Assembly: GCA_910584605.1 (NCBI GenBank)
Contig: CAJUAW010000018.1
Span: forward strand, 1-30,770
Origin: an uncultured Oscillospiraceae bacterium
GTDB lineage: Bacteria; Bacillota_A; Clostridia; Oscillospirales; Oscillospiraceae
Length of the DNA: 30,770 nucleotides
Direction of reading: 5' to 3'
Part shown: positions 1 through 7,317 of the stretch, piece by piece
Numbering within the stretch: the stretch's first letter is position 1
Layout: the number at the start of each line of letters is the position of its first letter
Made by a program: the position numbers and the translations under genes
The notes under the pieces: model-generated
What the model was told of the DNA's origin: nothing
Database searches by the model: none
What the model saw: the letters and a program-made list of their open reading frames with translations, nothing else

Positions 1-1054
1 GGTCCCGGATGCAGCCGCCGATGCAGGTGGCCGCGCCGCCGAAGGGCTCGATCTCGGTGGGGTGGTTGTGGGTCTCGTTCTTGAACATGAGCAGCCAGTC
101 CTGGATTTTGCCGTCCACCTCAGCGGGGACGTGGATGGAGCAGGCGTTGATCTCCTCGCTCTCGTCCAGCTCGGGGAGCAGGCCCCGCTTTTTCAGGACT
201 TTTGTGCCGATGGTGGCGATGTCCATCAGGGTCTGGGGCCGCTGGGCGGCCTTCTCTTCGCCGTAGACCTCCACCCGGGCGGCCAGATACCGCTCGTAGG
301 CGGCCTTCACGTCGGGGTCGTCGATCTGAATTTCGTCCAGGTGGGTGGAGAAGGTGGTGTGGCGGCAGTGGTCGGACCAGTAGGTGTCTACCACCCGGAC
401 CTCAGTGATGGTGGGGTCCCGTTTTTCCTCGTCCCGGAAGTAGGTCTGGAGGAATTTCAAATCGTCGATGTCCATGGCCAGCCCCAGCTTGTCCAGCAGG
501 GCGGACAGGGCCGGTTCGTCCATGGCGGTGAAGCCCTCTGCCCTGTCCACGTGGTCGGGGGTGGCGTGCTCCCGGACCAGGGTATCCGGCTTGTCCAGGG
601 ACGCCTCCCGGCTCTCCACCGGGTTGATGAGGTACTTTTTGATCTTCTCCTGGTCCTCCTGGGACAGGGAACCCTCTATGGTATAGAAAAGGTAGACCGT
701 GGCGCTGGCTACCAGGGGCCGGTCCACCCCGGCCATGAGCTGGATACACTGGGCCGCCGAGTCCGCCCGCTGGTCGAACTGACCGGGCAGGGCCTCCACG
801 GCCAGCATGTAATGCGGGACGCGGGCAAAGGAAAGGTCCTCATTGCAGACGTTATCCACTTGCGGTTCGGAGAAGACGATGCCCTTGGCCCGTTCAAAGA
901 CCTCCTGGGAGATGCCTTCCACGTCGTAACGGTGGAGGATGGACAGGTCCTCCAGATTGTCAATGCCCAGCTGTCCCCTCAGCTGATCCAGCAGAGCGGT
1001 GCTCTCCACGTCAAATTTTGGCTTTTTTTCGGAATAGCAGCGGTAAACACTCAT
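1..1054 (-). CDS. purL: Phosphoribosylformylglycinamidine synthase, N-terminal part (cut by window edge)
   Basis: The protein begins MSVYRCYSEKKPKFDVES and about 351 residues are visible before the window ends. It carries the FGAM synthase signature FKNETHNHPTEIEPFGGAA close to the edge, where ETHNHP is the conserved ATP/substrate loop. The roughly 300 residues before this motif fit the N-terminal and linker domains of the long single-chain PurL found in Clostridia, not the short PurL that needs PurS and PurQ. The enzyme converts FGAR, ATP and glutamine to FGAM in purine synthesis, in the cytosol. The ATG at 1054 follows a GGAGGAG ribosome binding site and lies 19 bases after the stop of the upstream lipoprotein gene, so it is probably the third gene of the pgeF operon. 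The assignment is firm; the total length is not visible. Confidence 0.93.
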   Translation of the reverse strand, partial: MSVYRCYSEKKPKFDVESTALLDQLRGQLGIDNLEDLSILHRYDVEGISQEVFERAKGIVFSEPQVDNVCNEDLSFARVPHYMLAVEALPGQFDQRADSAAQCIQLMAGVDRPLVASATVYLFYTIEGSLSQEDQEKIKKYLINPVESREASLDKPDTLVREHATPDHVDRAEGFTAMDEPALSALLDKLGLAMDIDDLKFLQTYFRDEEKRDPTITEVRVVDTYWSDHCRHTTFSTHLDEIQIDDPDVKAAYERYLAARVEVYGEEKAAQRPQTLMDIATIGTKVLKKRGLLPELDESEEINACSIHVPAEVDGKIQDWLLMFKNETHNHPTEIEPFGGAATCIGGCIRD

Positions 1055-1073
1055 AGTCCTTCTCCTCCATTTT

Positions 1074-2591
1074 CTATTTTAAAACCCAATGTTCCATCGC
1101 GTAAAATACGTTTCCCCGCACGGGGAGCAGATCGGACAGCTGGCCCCACTGGGTGAGAACCGAGCCGTTCTTAAACAGGATGGGGACAATCGGAGCCTGC
1201 GTGTGGAGCAGGTCAAACAGCTCCGCACCGCAGGCGGCCTTGTCCTCTGCGGCCCCCAGCGGGGACTGAAACAGCTGGTCCGAGCCCTCCGTCCACCAGC
1301 CGCCGTAATTCAGCGCGCCGCCAGAGGACAGCAGAGGTCCCAGGTCAAAATCGGCGGTAAACACCGTCTCGGCCATGTACAGGTCGAAGTTCCCTTGCTT
1401 GAGGGCGGCGGTGTAGTCCTCAAAGGACAGCTGGCGCAGGTCCACCTGGAACCCGGCGGCGTTCAGCTGGTAGACGATCAGCTGGGCGGCAGAGGATTTT
1501 GCCACATTCTCGCTGTTCACCACAAACACCAGTTCGCTGTCCGTCAGCCGCAGCTCCTCCATCAGGAGAGCCAGAGACTCCGGATCGTAGGTGAGCGGCG
1601 ACTCCCCCAGCTGGTACAGCTCGCTGGCCGGGTGGACGGGGAGCAGGGTGGAGATGGCGTGGTTGGTATAGATGGTGGTGGCGATGGTATCCCGGTCCAC
1701 CGCCAGCCAAACGGCCCGGCGGGCGTCGGCGGAGCGGAAGATCCCGCTGCGGGTGTTGAAGCCCAGGTAGAGGAAGTCGGTGGTGCAGTAGTCCCAGGTC
1801 TGGTAGTTGCCGCCGTAGCCCATGGCGTTGGTGGCCATCAGGTCCACATCCACCAGGGAAATTTCCCCCGCGTCAAAGGCGTAGATCAGCTCGTCGCTCT
1901 TGGTGACGGCCCGCAGAAGGATGGTGGAGACCGGCATGGATTTTTCGCTCTGCCACCAACCGTTTCGGGCGGTGAGGGCGCGCTCGTCTTCGGCCAGCAC
2001 GTAGGGGCCGGTTCCGGCGGGGCGGTCCTCCCGGCCCAGGGCGATGGGGATGTCCAGCCGCAGGGGCAGAGCGCCGTTGGCCCTGCGGAGGGTGATGGTG
2101 AACTGATAGGGGTTTGCCTCCGAGGGGGTGACGGCGGTCACGTCGCTCAGCCGCTCCTGGTACCGGCTCCCGGCGGAGCGGGCCAGGTTGAGGGCGTCCG
2201 CCGCCTCCTGGGCGGTGAGAGGGGTGCCGTCGGAGAAGGTGATCCCGGCGCGAAGGGTGAAGGTCCACACCAGCTTGTCCTCGCTGACGGTATAGCTCTG
2301 ACACAGCACCGGCTGGGCCTGGAAGGCGGCGTCCACCGTGAACAGGCTCTCGTAGAGCAGAGGGGCCAGGGTCAGGTTGGCCCGGTTGGCGGCCAGGGTG
2401 GGGTGGAGGCTGAACTCGGGATACCAGGCCAGGGTGAAGGGGAGGGGCTCGGCGGGGGGCGTCTCCTCCAGGCTTGCGCTGGAAGCGGCGGCAGAGCCGG
2501 AGCTGGCGCTCCCGGAGGAGCCGGTGCCGCCGCAGGCGGCGAGGGACAGCAGCAGCGCGGCAGACAGAAGGGCGGTAAACAGTCTTTTCAT
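1074..2591 (-). CDS. ABC transporter substrate-binding lipoprotein, family 5 (peptide/nickel type)
   Basis: This is a 505-residue extracellular solute-binding protein of the SBP_bac_5 (OppA/DppA-like) family. A signal peptide with lipobox ends at LAAC (Cys20) and is followed by a Gly/Ser/Ala-rich linker to about residue 42. The mature part has family features: LAPLLYESLFTVD, LVWTFTLRAGITFSDGTPLTA, and a C-terminal FDLYMAETVFTADFD stretch. It should sit on the outer face of the membrane and bind oligopeptides or similar ligands. No permease or ATPase gene lies nearby, so it is an orphan binding protein that may borrow a transporter encoded elsewhere. It starts 13 bases after pgeF, with GAGGA as ribosome binding site, and ends 19 bases before purL, implying co-transcription with a purine gene. 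The ligand cannot be told from sequence. Confidence 0.88.
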   Translation of the reverse strand: MKRLFTALLSAALLLSLAACGGTGSSGSASSGSAAASSASLEETPPAEPLPFTLAWYPEFSLHPTLAANRANLTLAPLLYESLFTVDAAFQAQPVLCQSYTVSEDKLVWTFTLRAGITFSDGTPLTAQEAADALNLARSAGSRYQERLSDVTAVTPSEANPYQFTITLRRANGALPLRLDIPIALGREDRPAGTGPYVLAEDERALTARNGWWQSEKSMPVSTILLRAVTKSDELIYAFDAGEISLVDVDLMATNAMGYGGNYQTWDYCTTDFLYLGFNTRSGIFRSADARRAVWLAVDRDTIATTIYTNHAISTLLPVHPASELYQLGESPLTYDPESLALLMEELRLTDSELVFVVNSENVAKSSAAQLIVYQLNAAGFQVDLRQLSFEDYTAALKQGNFDLYMAETVFTADFDLGPLLSSGGALNYGGWWTEGSDQLFQSPLGAAEDKAACGAELFDLLHTQAPIVPILFKNGSVLTQWGQLSDLLPVRGNVFYAMEHWVLK

Positions 2592-2604
2592 AGGCAGATC
2601 CTCG

Positions 2605-3417
2605 TCACAGCAGTTGGATCATGGCGGCCATGCTGCCCCGCTGTCCTCCCTGGACCCGGTGGGACCAGAAGGTGTCCAGCTCACAGGCGGTGCAGGCGGG
2701 GCAAATGGCGATGTGCTCCCGACGGAGGCCGGCCTGCTCCAGACATCTGGCGTTGGCCCCCTTCAGATCCACGGAGAATTTTCCCTCCTTGGCCAGGGGA
2801 CGGATGAAGGACTCCGCCCCCTCCCCCAGTCCGGAGCGCAGGCCGTCGGGGACGTCGGCGTGGGTCTCGAAGCAGCATGGACCGATGCCCGGTCCGATGG
2901 CGGCCAGGATGTGTCTGGCCTGACAGCCGTGGTTGTGGACCATGGCCGCCGCCGTCCAGGCGGCGATCCGTGCGGCGGTCCCCCGCCACCCGGCGTGGGC
3001 GGCGGCAATACACCGGCGGACCGGGTCGTAGAGCAGGATGGGGATGCAGTCCCCGGAGAAGATGGTCAGGCACACCCCGGGTTCCACAGTCATCAGGCCG
3101 TCCGCCTCGTAGACGCCGGGGGCCTCGGGGCAGTCCATCACGTCCGCCTTGGTGACCGAACGGACCTGATTGCTGTGGATCTGGTGGTTTTTCACCAGGG
3201 CGTTGGGGTCCGTGCCAATGGCGGCGCAGAACCGAGAAAAGTTTTCCCGGACATTGGCCGGATCGTCCCCCCGGTTGGCCCCCAGGTTCAGGCTGTCCAT
3301 GGGCGCGGGGGACACGCCCCCCAGCCGGGTGGAAAAGCCGTGGGCCGCTCCAGCCCAGGCGGGATCGGTGCAGGCAAAAAAGGAGACGCCATGGCGCTCC
3401 TGTCTGATGATGTCCAT
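2605..3417 (-). CDS. pgeF: PgeF/YfiH/LACC1-family protein (multicopper polyphenol oxidase fold)
   Basis: The 270-residue protein matches the full length of the YfiH/YlmD/LACC1 family. Diagnostic parts are GAAHGFSTRLGGVS near the N-terminus, VKNHQIHSNQV, FSGDCIPILLYDP, AAAHAGWRGT and GPGIGPCCFET. The His of HQIHS, the Cys of GDC and the His of HAGWRG form the family's metal/catalytic site. Members have been described as purine nucleoside phosphorylase/adenosine deaminase enzymes and, in E. coli, as a peptidoglycan editing factor. The link to purL in this operon fits a purine role better, but that is inference. The ATG at 3417 is preceded by AGGAGGAG at ideal distance and a promoter at 3445-3473. 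It is likely the first gene of pgeF-SBP-purL. Confidence 0.9.
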   Translation of the reverse strand: MDIIRQERHGVSFFACTDPAWAGAAHGFSTRLGGVSPAPMDSLNLGANRGDDPANVRENFSRFCAAIGTDPNALVKNHQIHSNQVRSVTKADVMDCPEAPGVYEADGLMTVEPGVCLTIFSGDCIPILLYDPVRRCIAAAHAGWRGTAARIAAWTAAAMVHNHGCQARHILAAIGPGIGPCCFETHADVPDGLRSGLGEGAESFIRPLAKEGKFSVDLKGANARCLEQAGLRREHIAICPACTACELDTFWSHRVQGGQRGSMAAMIQLL

Positions 3418-3444
3418 GGCATCTCCTCCTGTGAGTTGAAAATG

Positions 3445-3473
3445 ATATTCTATTTTAGCCTAAAACATGGCAA
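3445..3473 (-). promoter_or_regulatory. Probable sigma-A promoter of the pgeF operon
   Basis: Read on the minus strand, TTGCCA (3468-3473) and GAATAT (3445-3450) are separated by 17 bases and lie about 30 bases upstream of the pgeF start. The -10 hexamer is imperfect, so the match is moderate. Confidence 0.45.
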
Positions 3474-3536
3474 ATGACAACCCATAACAAGGGAGAATTG
3501 GAGCACAATTTTCCCCAGGGAGCGGGGCAAACTGCC

Positions 3537-3749
3537 TTAAAGCTGTTCCAGCTCCCGCAGGGTGTCCTGGATGGTCTTCTGGGGGAGATAGACCGCCGCC
3601 ATCTCCTGGAGCTGGGCCAGGGAGAGGGAGCGGGCCGCGCCCACCATGGGGTGCTTCATAAATTTTCCAAAGCGGCGCTGAAACACCGCCCGGGATCTGG
3701 GATTGTCCAGCAGCTCACCGACTGTGATCTGCCTGCTGCGTAAGTCCAT
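3537..3749 (-). CDS. Small 70-residue helical protein, function unknown
   Basis: MDLRSRQITVGELLDNP begins a 70-residue protein with no signal peptide or membrane segment and a predicted all-helical character. The pattern (LLDNPRSRAVFQRRF, KHPMVGAARSLSLAQL, LPQKTIQDTLRELEQL) resembles, from memory, the short helical domain at the C-terminus of some clostridial family 3 beta-glucosidases; here it stands alone. The ATG is preceded by AGGAGGTGAAACTAC, a strong ribosome binding site, which supports a real gene. It stands by itself, with pgeF downstream on the same strand and a divergent membrane protein gene upstream. No function can be assigned. Confidence 0.7.
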   Translation of the reverse strand: MDLRSRQITVGELLDNPRSRAVFQRRFGKFMKHPMVGAARSLSLAQLQEMAAVYLPQKTIQDTLRELEQL

Positions 3750-3812
3750 GTAGTTTCACCTCCTGAACCAGTCTATGCGCCTGACCCCCTGGCCTTGACT
3801 GGGGCGTCCGCC

Positions 3813-3841
3813 TTGACTTTTGCGGCGGAAAACGTTATACT
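3813..3841 (+). promoter_or_regulatory. Sigma-A promoter of the DUF2238-like gene
   Basis: TTGACT (3813-3818), a 17-base spacer, and TATACT (3836-3841) form a near-consensus promoter about 35 bases upstream of the ATG at 3877. Confidence 0.75.
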
Positions 3842-3876
3842 ACCCTTTAAGATTTTTTTGAGAAAGGACGTCTCCT

Positions 3877-4767
3877 ATGGCGAAACAGAAACAGGGAATT
3901 CGGGCCGCCCTCGCTGCGGCCCACGATGCGCTGCGCCGCAAGCGGACGGTGGCGGTGGTCTATTTTACGCTGCGCCTGCTGGTCATCGCGGTGATGGTGG
4001 CCCAGTTTTTCAACGGGGACTTTGAGAGCGTGTTCCTGTGCGGCCTGACGCTGGTCCTGTTTCTGCTGCCCACCGTTTTCGAGCGGGCGCTGATGATCGA
4101 TCTGCCCAACACCATGGAGATCATCATCATGCTGTTCATCTTCGCGGCGGAGATTCTGGGGGAGATCAGCTCCTTTTACACCACCTTTAAGGGCTGGGAC
4201 ACCATCCTCCACACCCTCAACGGCTTTCTGTGCGCCGCCATCGGCTTCGCCCTGGTGGATATGCTCAACCGGACGGAGAAGTTTTCCCTGTCCCTGTCCC
4301 CTGTGTTCATGTCCATCGTGGCCTTCTGCTTCTCCATGACCATCGGGGTGCTGTGGGAGTTCTTCGAGTGCGGCATGGACCAGCTGTTCCTGCTGGACAT
4401 GCAGAAGGATACGGTGGTCCACAGTATCTCCTCCGTCATGCTGGACCCTGCCGGGGGGAACAGCCGGGTGGCAATCGACGGCATCACGGACACCATCCTG
4501 GTCACGGCCGGCGGACAGCAGATCTCTCTGGGCCTGGGCGGCTATCTGGACATCGGCCTTCTGGATACCATGAAGGACCTGTTTGTCAACTTTGTCGGGG
4601 CGGTGGTCTTTTCGGTCATCGGCTTCTTCTATGTAAAAAGCCGGGGACAGGGGCGGTTTGCCAGCCGGTTTATCCCCCAGGTGGTGGACGTACAGCCGGA
4701 GGACATCGATCCCCGCCAGCCCCATTTTTTGAAAAAGGCAAAAAGAACCAGTCCGCCCCGAGAATAG
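3877..4767 (+). CDS. DUF2238/YjdF-like integral membrane protein
   Basis: The 296-residue protein has a basic N-terminus and about six to seven hydrophobic segments up to residue 250, then a charged, probably cytosolic tail ending KKAKRTSPPRE. It has the pattern I associate with DUF2238 (YjdF-like) proteins: GWDTILHTLNGFL, then IGVLWEFFECGMD, then LLDTMKDLFVNFVGA, placing conserved Asp, His, Glu and Asp residues at membrane boundaries. Function of the family is unknown. The ATG at 3877 follows AGAAAGGACG, and a near-perfect promoter lies upstream. The next gene, DUF1540, begins 52 bases downstream after a GC hairpin that overlaps this gene's stop codon. The family call is from pattern memory, so it is less certain than the membrane topology. 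Confidence 0.75.
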   Translation: MAKQKQGIRAALAAAHDALRRKRTVAVVYFTLRLLVIAVMVAQFFNGDFESVFLCGLTLVLFLLPTVFERALMIDLPNTMEIIIMLFIFAAEILGEISSFYTTFKGWDTILHTLNGFLCAAIGFALVDMLNRTEKFSLSLSPVFMSIVAFCFSMTIGVLWEFFECGMDQLFLLDMQKDTVVHSISSVMLDPAGGNSRVAIDGITDTILVTAGGQQISLGLGGYLDIGLLDTMKDLFVNFVGAVVFSVIGFFYVKSRGQGRFASRFIPQVVDVQPEDIDPRQPHFLKKAKRTSPPRE

Positions 4768-4777
4768 AGCGGGGCGG
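4753..4777 (+). other. GC-rich hairpin spanning a stop codon
   Basis: CCGCCCCG (4753-4760) pairs with CGGGGCGG (4770-4777) around a 9-base loop that holds the TAG stop of the membrane protein gene. No T-tract follows, so it is not a classical terminator. It may stabilise the upstream mRNA or attenuate read-through into the DUF1540 gene. Confidence 0.45.
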
Positions 4778-4819
4778 GATGTCCCATACTAAGCCCATCC
4801 AAAGGAAGGAGGGTTTTGT

Positions 4820-5002
4820 ATGAACATCCATGAAAAACGGTCCTGCAACCCCAGCATCCGCTGCTCGGTGGACACCTGCACCTATCACTCCGGCGCGCAG
4901 AACTGCTGCTCCCTGGACTCCATCAAAGTGGGCTGCTGTGACTGCGCCCCCACCAAGTGCGAGGGCACAGAGTGCGCGTCCTTCAAACTGAACGGCCGGT
5001 AA
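4820..5002 (+). CDS. DUF1540 domain protein, Cys-rich
   Basis: This is a 60-residue protein with eleven cysteines. It opens CNPSIRCSVDTCTYH and continues with CCSLDSIKVG, then closely spaced Cys pairs to TECASF. This matches the DUF1540 pattern (IxCxVxxCxYH...CxLxxIxV...) widespread in Clostridia, where the domain is often encoded near sporulation or housekeeping genes. Its cysteines suggest metal binding, probably zinc, but that is inference. GGAAGGAGGG lies just before the ATG. A strong bidirectional terminator follows only eight bases after the stop. Confidence 0.88.
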   Translation: MNIHEKRSCNPSIRCSVDTCTYHSGAQNCCSLDSIKVGCCDCAPTKCEGTECASFKLNGR

Positions 5003-5010
5003 TGCAGAGC

Positions 5011-5051
5011 AAAAAAGCAGCTTCGCCCTCCTTTGGGCGAAGCTGCTTTTT
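5011..5051. terminator. Bidirectional rho-independent terminator
   Basis: GCAGCTTCGCCC (5017-5028) pairs perfectly with GGGCGAAGCTGC (5035-5046), with a 6-base loop. A-rich (5011-5016) and T-rich (5047-5051) flanks serve both strands. It ends the DUF1540 transcript on the plus strand and the Rnf-like operon on the minus strand. Confidence 0.92.
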
Positions 5052-5052
5052 G

Positions 5053-5643
5053 TTATCCGAGGTACAGTCCGTAGTAGCCCAGCAGGGCCATGGCCATCAG
5101 CCCGGCGGTGATCAGCTGGATGGGCACTCCCCGGAAGGCTTTGGGGCAGCGGTTCAGGTCCACTTCCTTCTGGAGGCTGGCGAAGCTGGCCAGGGCCAGG
5201 GTGGCGCCGATGCCGCCGCACAGGGCGAAGATCAGGGCGGAGTCCAGCCCGTAGCTGCGCTGGGAGATGAGCAGGGCGGAGCCCAAGGCGGCGCAGTTGG
5301 TGGAGATGGAGGACAGGTTGCCGTCCACCCGGCGGGACAGCTCCGGGATGCAGGCTTGAAACAGCTTGCGCACCCCCGCCACCAGCCCCGGGATGAGCAG
5401 GGCGAAGGCCAGCACCTGGAAATAGGCCAGGTTGAAGCGGAGCAGGATCAAAAAGTTCAGCAGCCAAGCCCCCAGCGCCCCCAGCACCATCACTAGGGTG
5501 AGGCACAGCCCGGTGCGGATGGCCTCCCGTGGGTCCTGGAAGGATTTTTCGTGGGTGCCGATGCCCATGCAGGACACCAGCACCAGGTTTTCGGACAGCA
5601 GGGCGGCCAGGGCCACCCCGGCCAGCTCCAGTACGGTATTCAT
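5053..5643 (-). CDS. rnfA: RnfA-like integral membrane subunit, divergent
   Basis: The 196-residue protein has six membrane segments, the size of RnfA/RsxA/NqrE. It aligns along its length with RnfA: SENLVLVSCMGIG matches NNFVLxxFLGxCPF, SSISTNCAALG matches TTNCAVLG, and CPKAFRGVPIQLITAGLMA matches the RnfA C-terminus. RnfA and RnfE each give two Cys to an intramembrane [2Fe-2S] cluster. Here the second (Cys117 in STNC) is kept, but the first position is Gly29 (GIGT instead of GxCP). A different Cys, Cys25, lies about one helical turn earlier. The gene starts 15 bases after the rnfD-rnfG fusion, with AAGGAGGG as ribosome binding site. No RnfE or RnfB gene follows; a terminator does. RnfA is a better fit than RnfE, but it could be a specialised stand-in for both. 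Confidence 0.82.
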   Translation of the reverse strand: MNTVLELAGVALAALLSENLVLVSCMGIGTHEKSFQDPREAIRTGLCLTLVMVLGALGAWLLNFLILLRFNLAYFQVLAFALLIPGLVAGVRKLFQACIPELSRRVDGNLSSISTNCAALGSALLISQRSYGLDSALIFALCGGIGATLALASFASLQKEVDLNRCPKAFRGVPIQLITAGLMAMALLGYYGLYLG

Positions 5644-5658
5644 CGGGCGGCCCTCCTT

Positions 5659-7317
5659 TTATTGCGTATCTTCATAGTCGATTTGTCCTGCGGTGTCCAG
5701 ATTGGCCACAATGTTCAGCGCCCGGTTGACCCCGGCGGTGATGGCTTTGGAGGTGGCTGTCGCGCCGCTGACGGCGTCCACCGAGTTGCTGCCCGAGGTG
5801 CGGATGGTGCCCGAGCGGCCGATATACCGGGTCAGGGCGGCGGGGGTCATGGCGGTGGTGCCCACCCGGTCGGTCTCGCTGTGGCTCTCGATGGCCACGC
5901 CGGTGACCACGCCGTTCAGGTCCACCCCCACCGTCATGGTGATGGGGCCGCCGAAGCCCTGACTCTGCACCGAGACGCAGTAGCCCAGCAGAAGGCCGTC
6001 CTCATCGTACCCCGCCATGATGGACAACGCGCCGGCGGCGTGATAGGGGGTTTCAGCGCCCACCACGGCCTGGGGCATGGCTTGGGCCAGAATCTCGTGC
6101 TGGGCCTGGATCTCCGCACGAGCGGTGTTCAGGTCGGTAAAGCGGTGGACGCCAAAGATCACGCCGCAGGTGACCACGAAGACCCCCGCGAAGGGCCCAG
6201 CCGTTTTCAGGGCGGCGCGGAGCAGGTCCAGATAGGCCTCGCCGGGGGCCTGGCCCTCCTGGGGATGGGGCAGCTGGAAGTTTACTCTGGGGCGGACAAA
6301 TTTGATCTCCGCCAGGCTGGCCCGCATCTCCGCCAGCTTGGCCCTGGTGGCGGCAAAGTTGCCGATGCCGAACCGCCGGGGCAGGCCCAGCCGGTCCAGC
6401 AGCCAGACCATGCAGTTCATGGTGAGGATGGCCCAGCCCACCCCCTCGGGGTAGGGGCTGGAGGAGCGGAGCAGCACCGTCAGCAGGCCGCAGCCCACGC
6501 CGAACATCACATGCCCACGGGGGGTCACCGGGGAGGTGGCCGGATCGGTGGCAAAGAAGACCGCTCCCATCAGCAGGCCGCCGCCCATCAGCTGATAGGC
6601 GGTCCAGACCAGGGGAGAGGTCCCCTCCGGCGCGGACAGCAGGGCGACGGCGGCCACCGTCCCCAGATAGGCCAGCGGGACCCGCGGGGAGATGACCCGG
6701 CGCAGCAGCAGATAGACAAAGCCCAGCAGCAGCATGAAGGCGGAGACCTCTCCCATACAGCCGCCCCGCTGGCCCAGAAACATCACGTCCAGAGCCAGGG
6801 GCGGGAGGACTCCCTCGTGGAGGTAGGCCATGGGCGTGGCGGCGGACACCGCGTCCACCGCGGTGAGGGACAGCTTCTGCATGGGCTGGGGCCAGGTGGT
6901 CATCAGCATGGGGAGGGTGCCGGCCAGCATCCGCCCGGCCAGGGCGGGGTTCATAAAGTTGCGGCCCATGCCGCCGTAGAACTGCTTGACCACAATGATG
7001 GCAAAACAGGCCCCCATCACCGGCACCCAGTAGGGGGCGCTGGCGGGCAGGCTCAGGGCCAGCAGCAGCCCGGTGACGCAGGCGGACAGGTCGCCGATGG
7101 ACTGCCTCTGCCGGGTGAGCAGGCGGTAGAGGGCCTCAAACAGGACGCAGGAGCCCATGGACACGGCGGTGAGGACCAGCGCCCGGGGGCCGAAGAAGAA
7201 GACGGCCATACCCAGGGCGGGGGTGAGGGCCACCATCACGTCCAGCATCATGGCCCGTGTGGTGGAGGGCTGGCGCAGCTGAGGGGACATGCGCTTGGGA
7301 GCATAGCTGGCAGTCAT
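5659..7317 (-). CDS. Fused RnfD-RnfG electron transport subunit
   Basis: One 552-residue chain joins two normally separate subunits. Residues 1-310 are RnfD/NqrB-like: about eight to nine membrane helices, KQFYGGMGRNFMNPALAGR (111-129), and a flavin attachment site DAVSAAT (155-161) with SAAT in place of the usual SGAT. Residues 311-365 form a charged linker. Residues 366-552 are RnfG/NqrC-like: a single membrane anchor (about 374-390), an FMN-binding domain with QGFGGPITMTVGVDLNG, and the canonical ApbE target DAVSGATATS (514-523, Thr520). The expected role is electron transfer across the membrane coupled to Na+ or H+ movement, with covalent FMN on Thr161 and Thr520. The ATG at 7317 overlaps the rnfC stop (ATGA). 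The reading frame runs through without a stop and both halves are complete, so this is a true fusion, not a frameshift. Confidence 0.9.
   Translation of the reverse strand: MTASYAPKRMSPQLRQPSTTRAMMLDVMVALTPALGMAVFFFGPRALVLTAVSMGSCVLFEALYRLLTRQRQSIGDLSACVTGLLLALSLPASAPYWVPVMGACFAIIVVKQFYGGMGRNFMNPALAGRMLAGTLPMLMTTWPQPMQKLSLTAVDAVSAATPMAYLHEGVLPPLALDVMFLGQRGGCMGEVSAFMLLLGFVYLLLRRVISPRVPLAYLGTVAAVALLSAPEGTSPLVWTAYQLMGGGLLMGAVFFATDPATSPVTPRGHVMFGVGCGLLTVLLRSSSPYPEGVGWAILTMNCMVWLLDRLGLPRRFGIGNFAATRAKLAEMRASLAEIKFVRPRVNFQLPHPQEGQAPGEAYLDLLRAALKTAGPFAGVFVVTCGVIFGVHRFTDLNTARAEIQAQHEILAQAMPQAVVGAETPYHAAGALSIMAGYDEDGLLLGYCVSVQSQGFGGPITMTVGVDLNGVVTGVAIESHSETDRVGTTAMTPAALTRYIGRSGTIRTSGSNSVDAVSGATATSKAITAGVNRALNIVANLDTAGQIDYEDTQ

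Noticed and set aside
1089..2807. A 572-residue open frame opposite the lipoprotein gene
   Set aside because: Antisense composition, no ribosome binding site, and it would run across two real genes.
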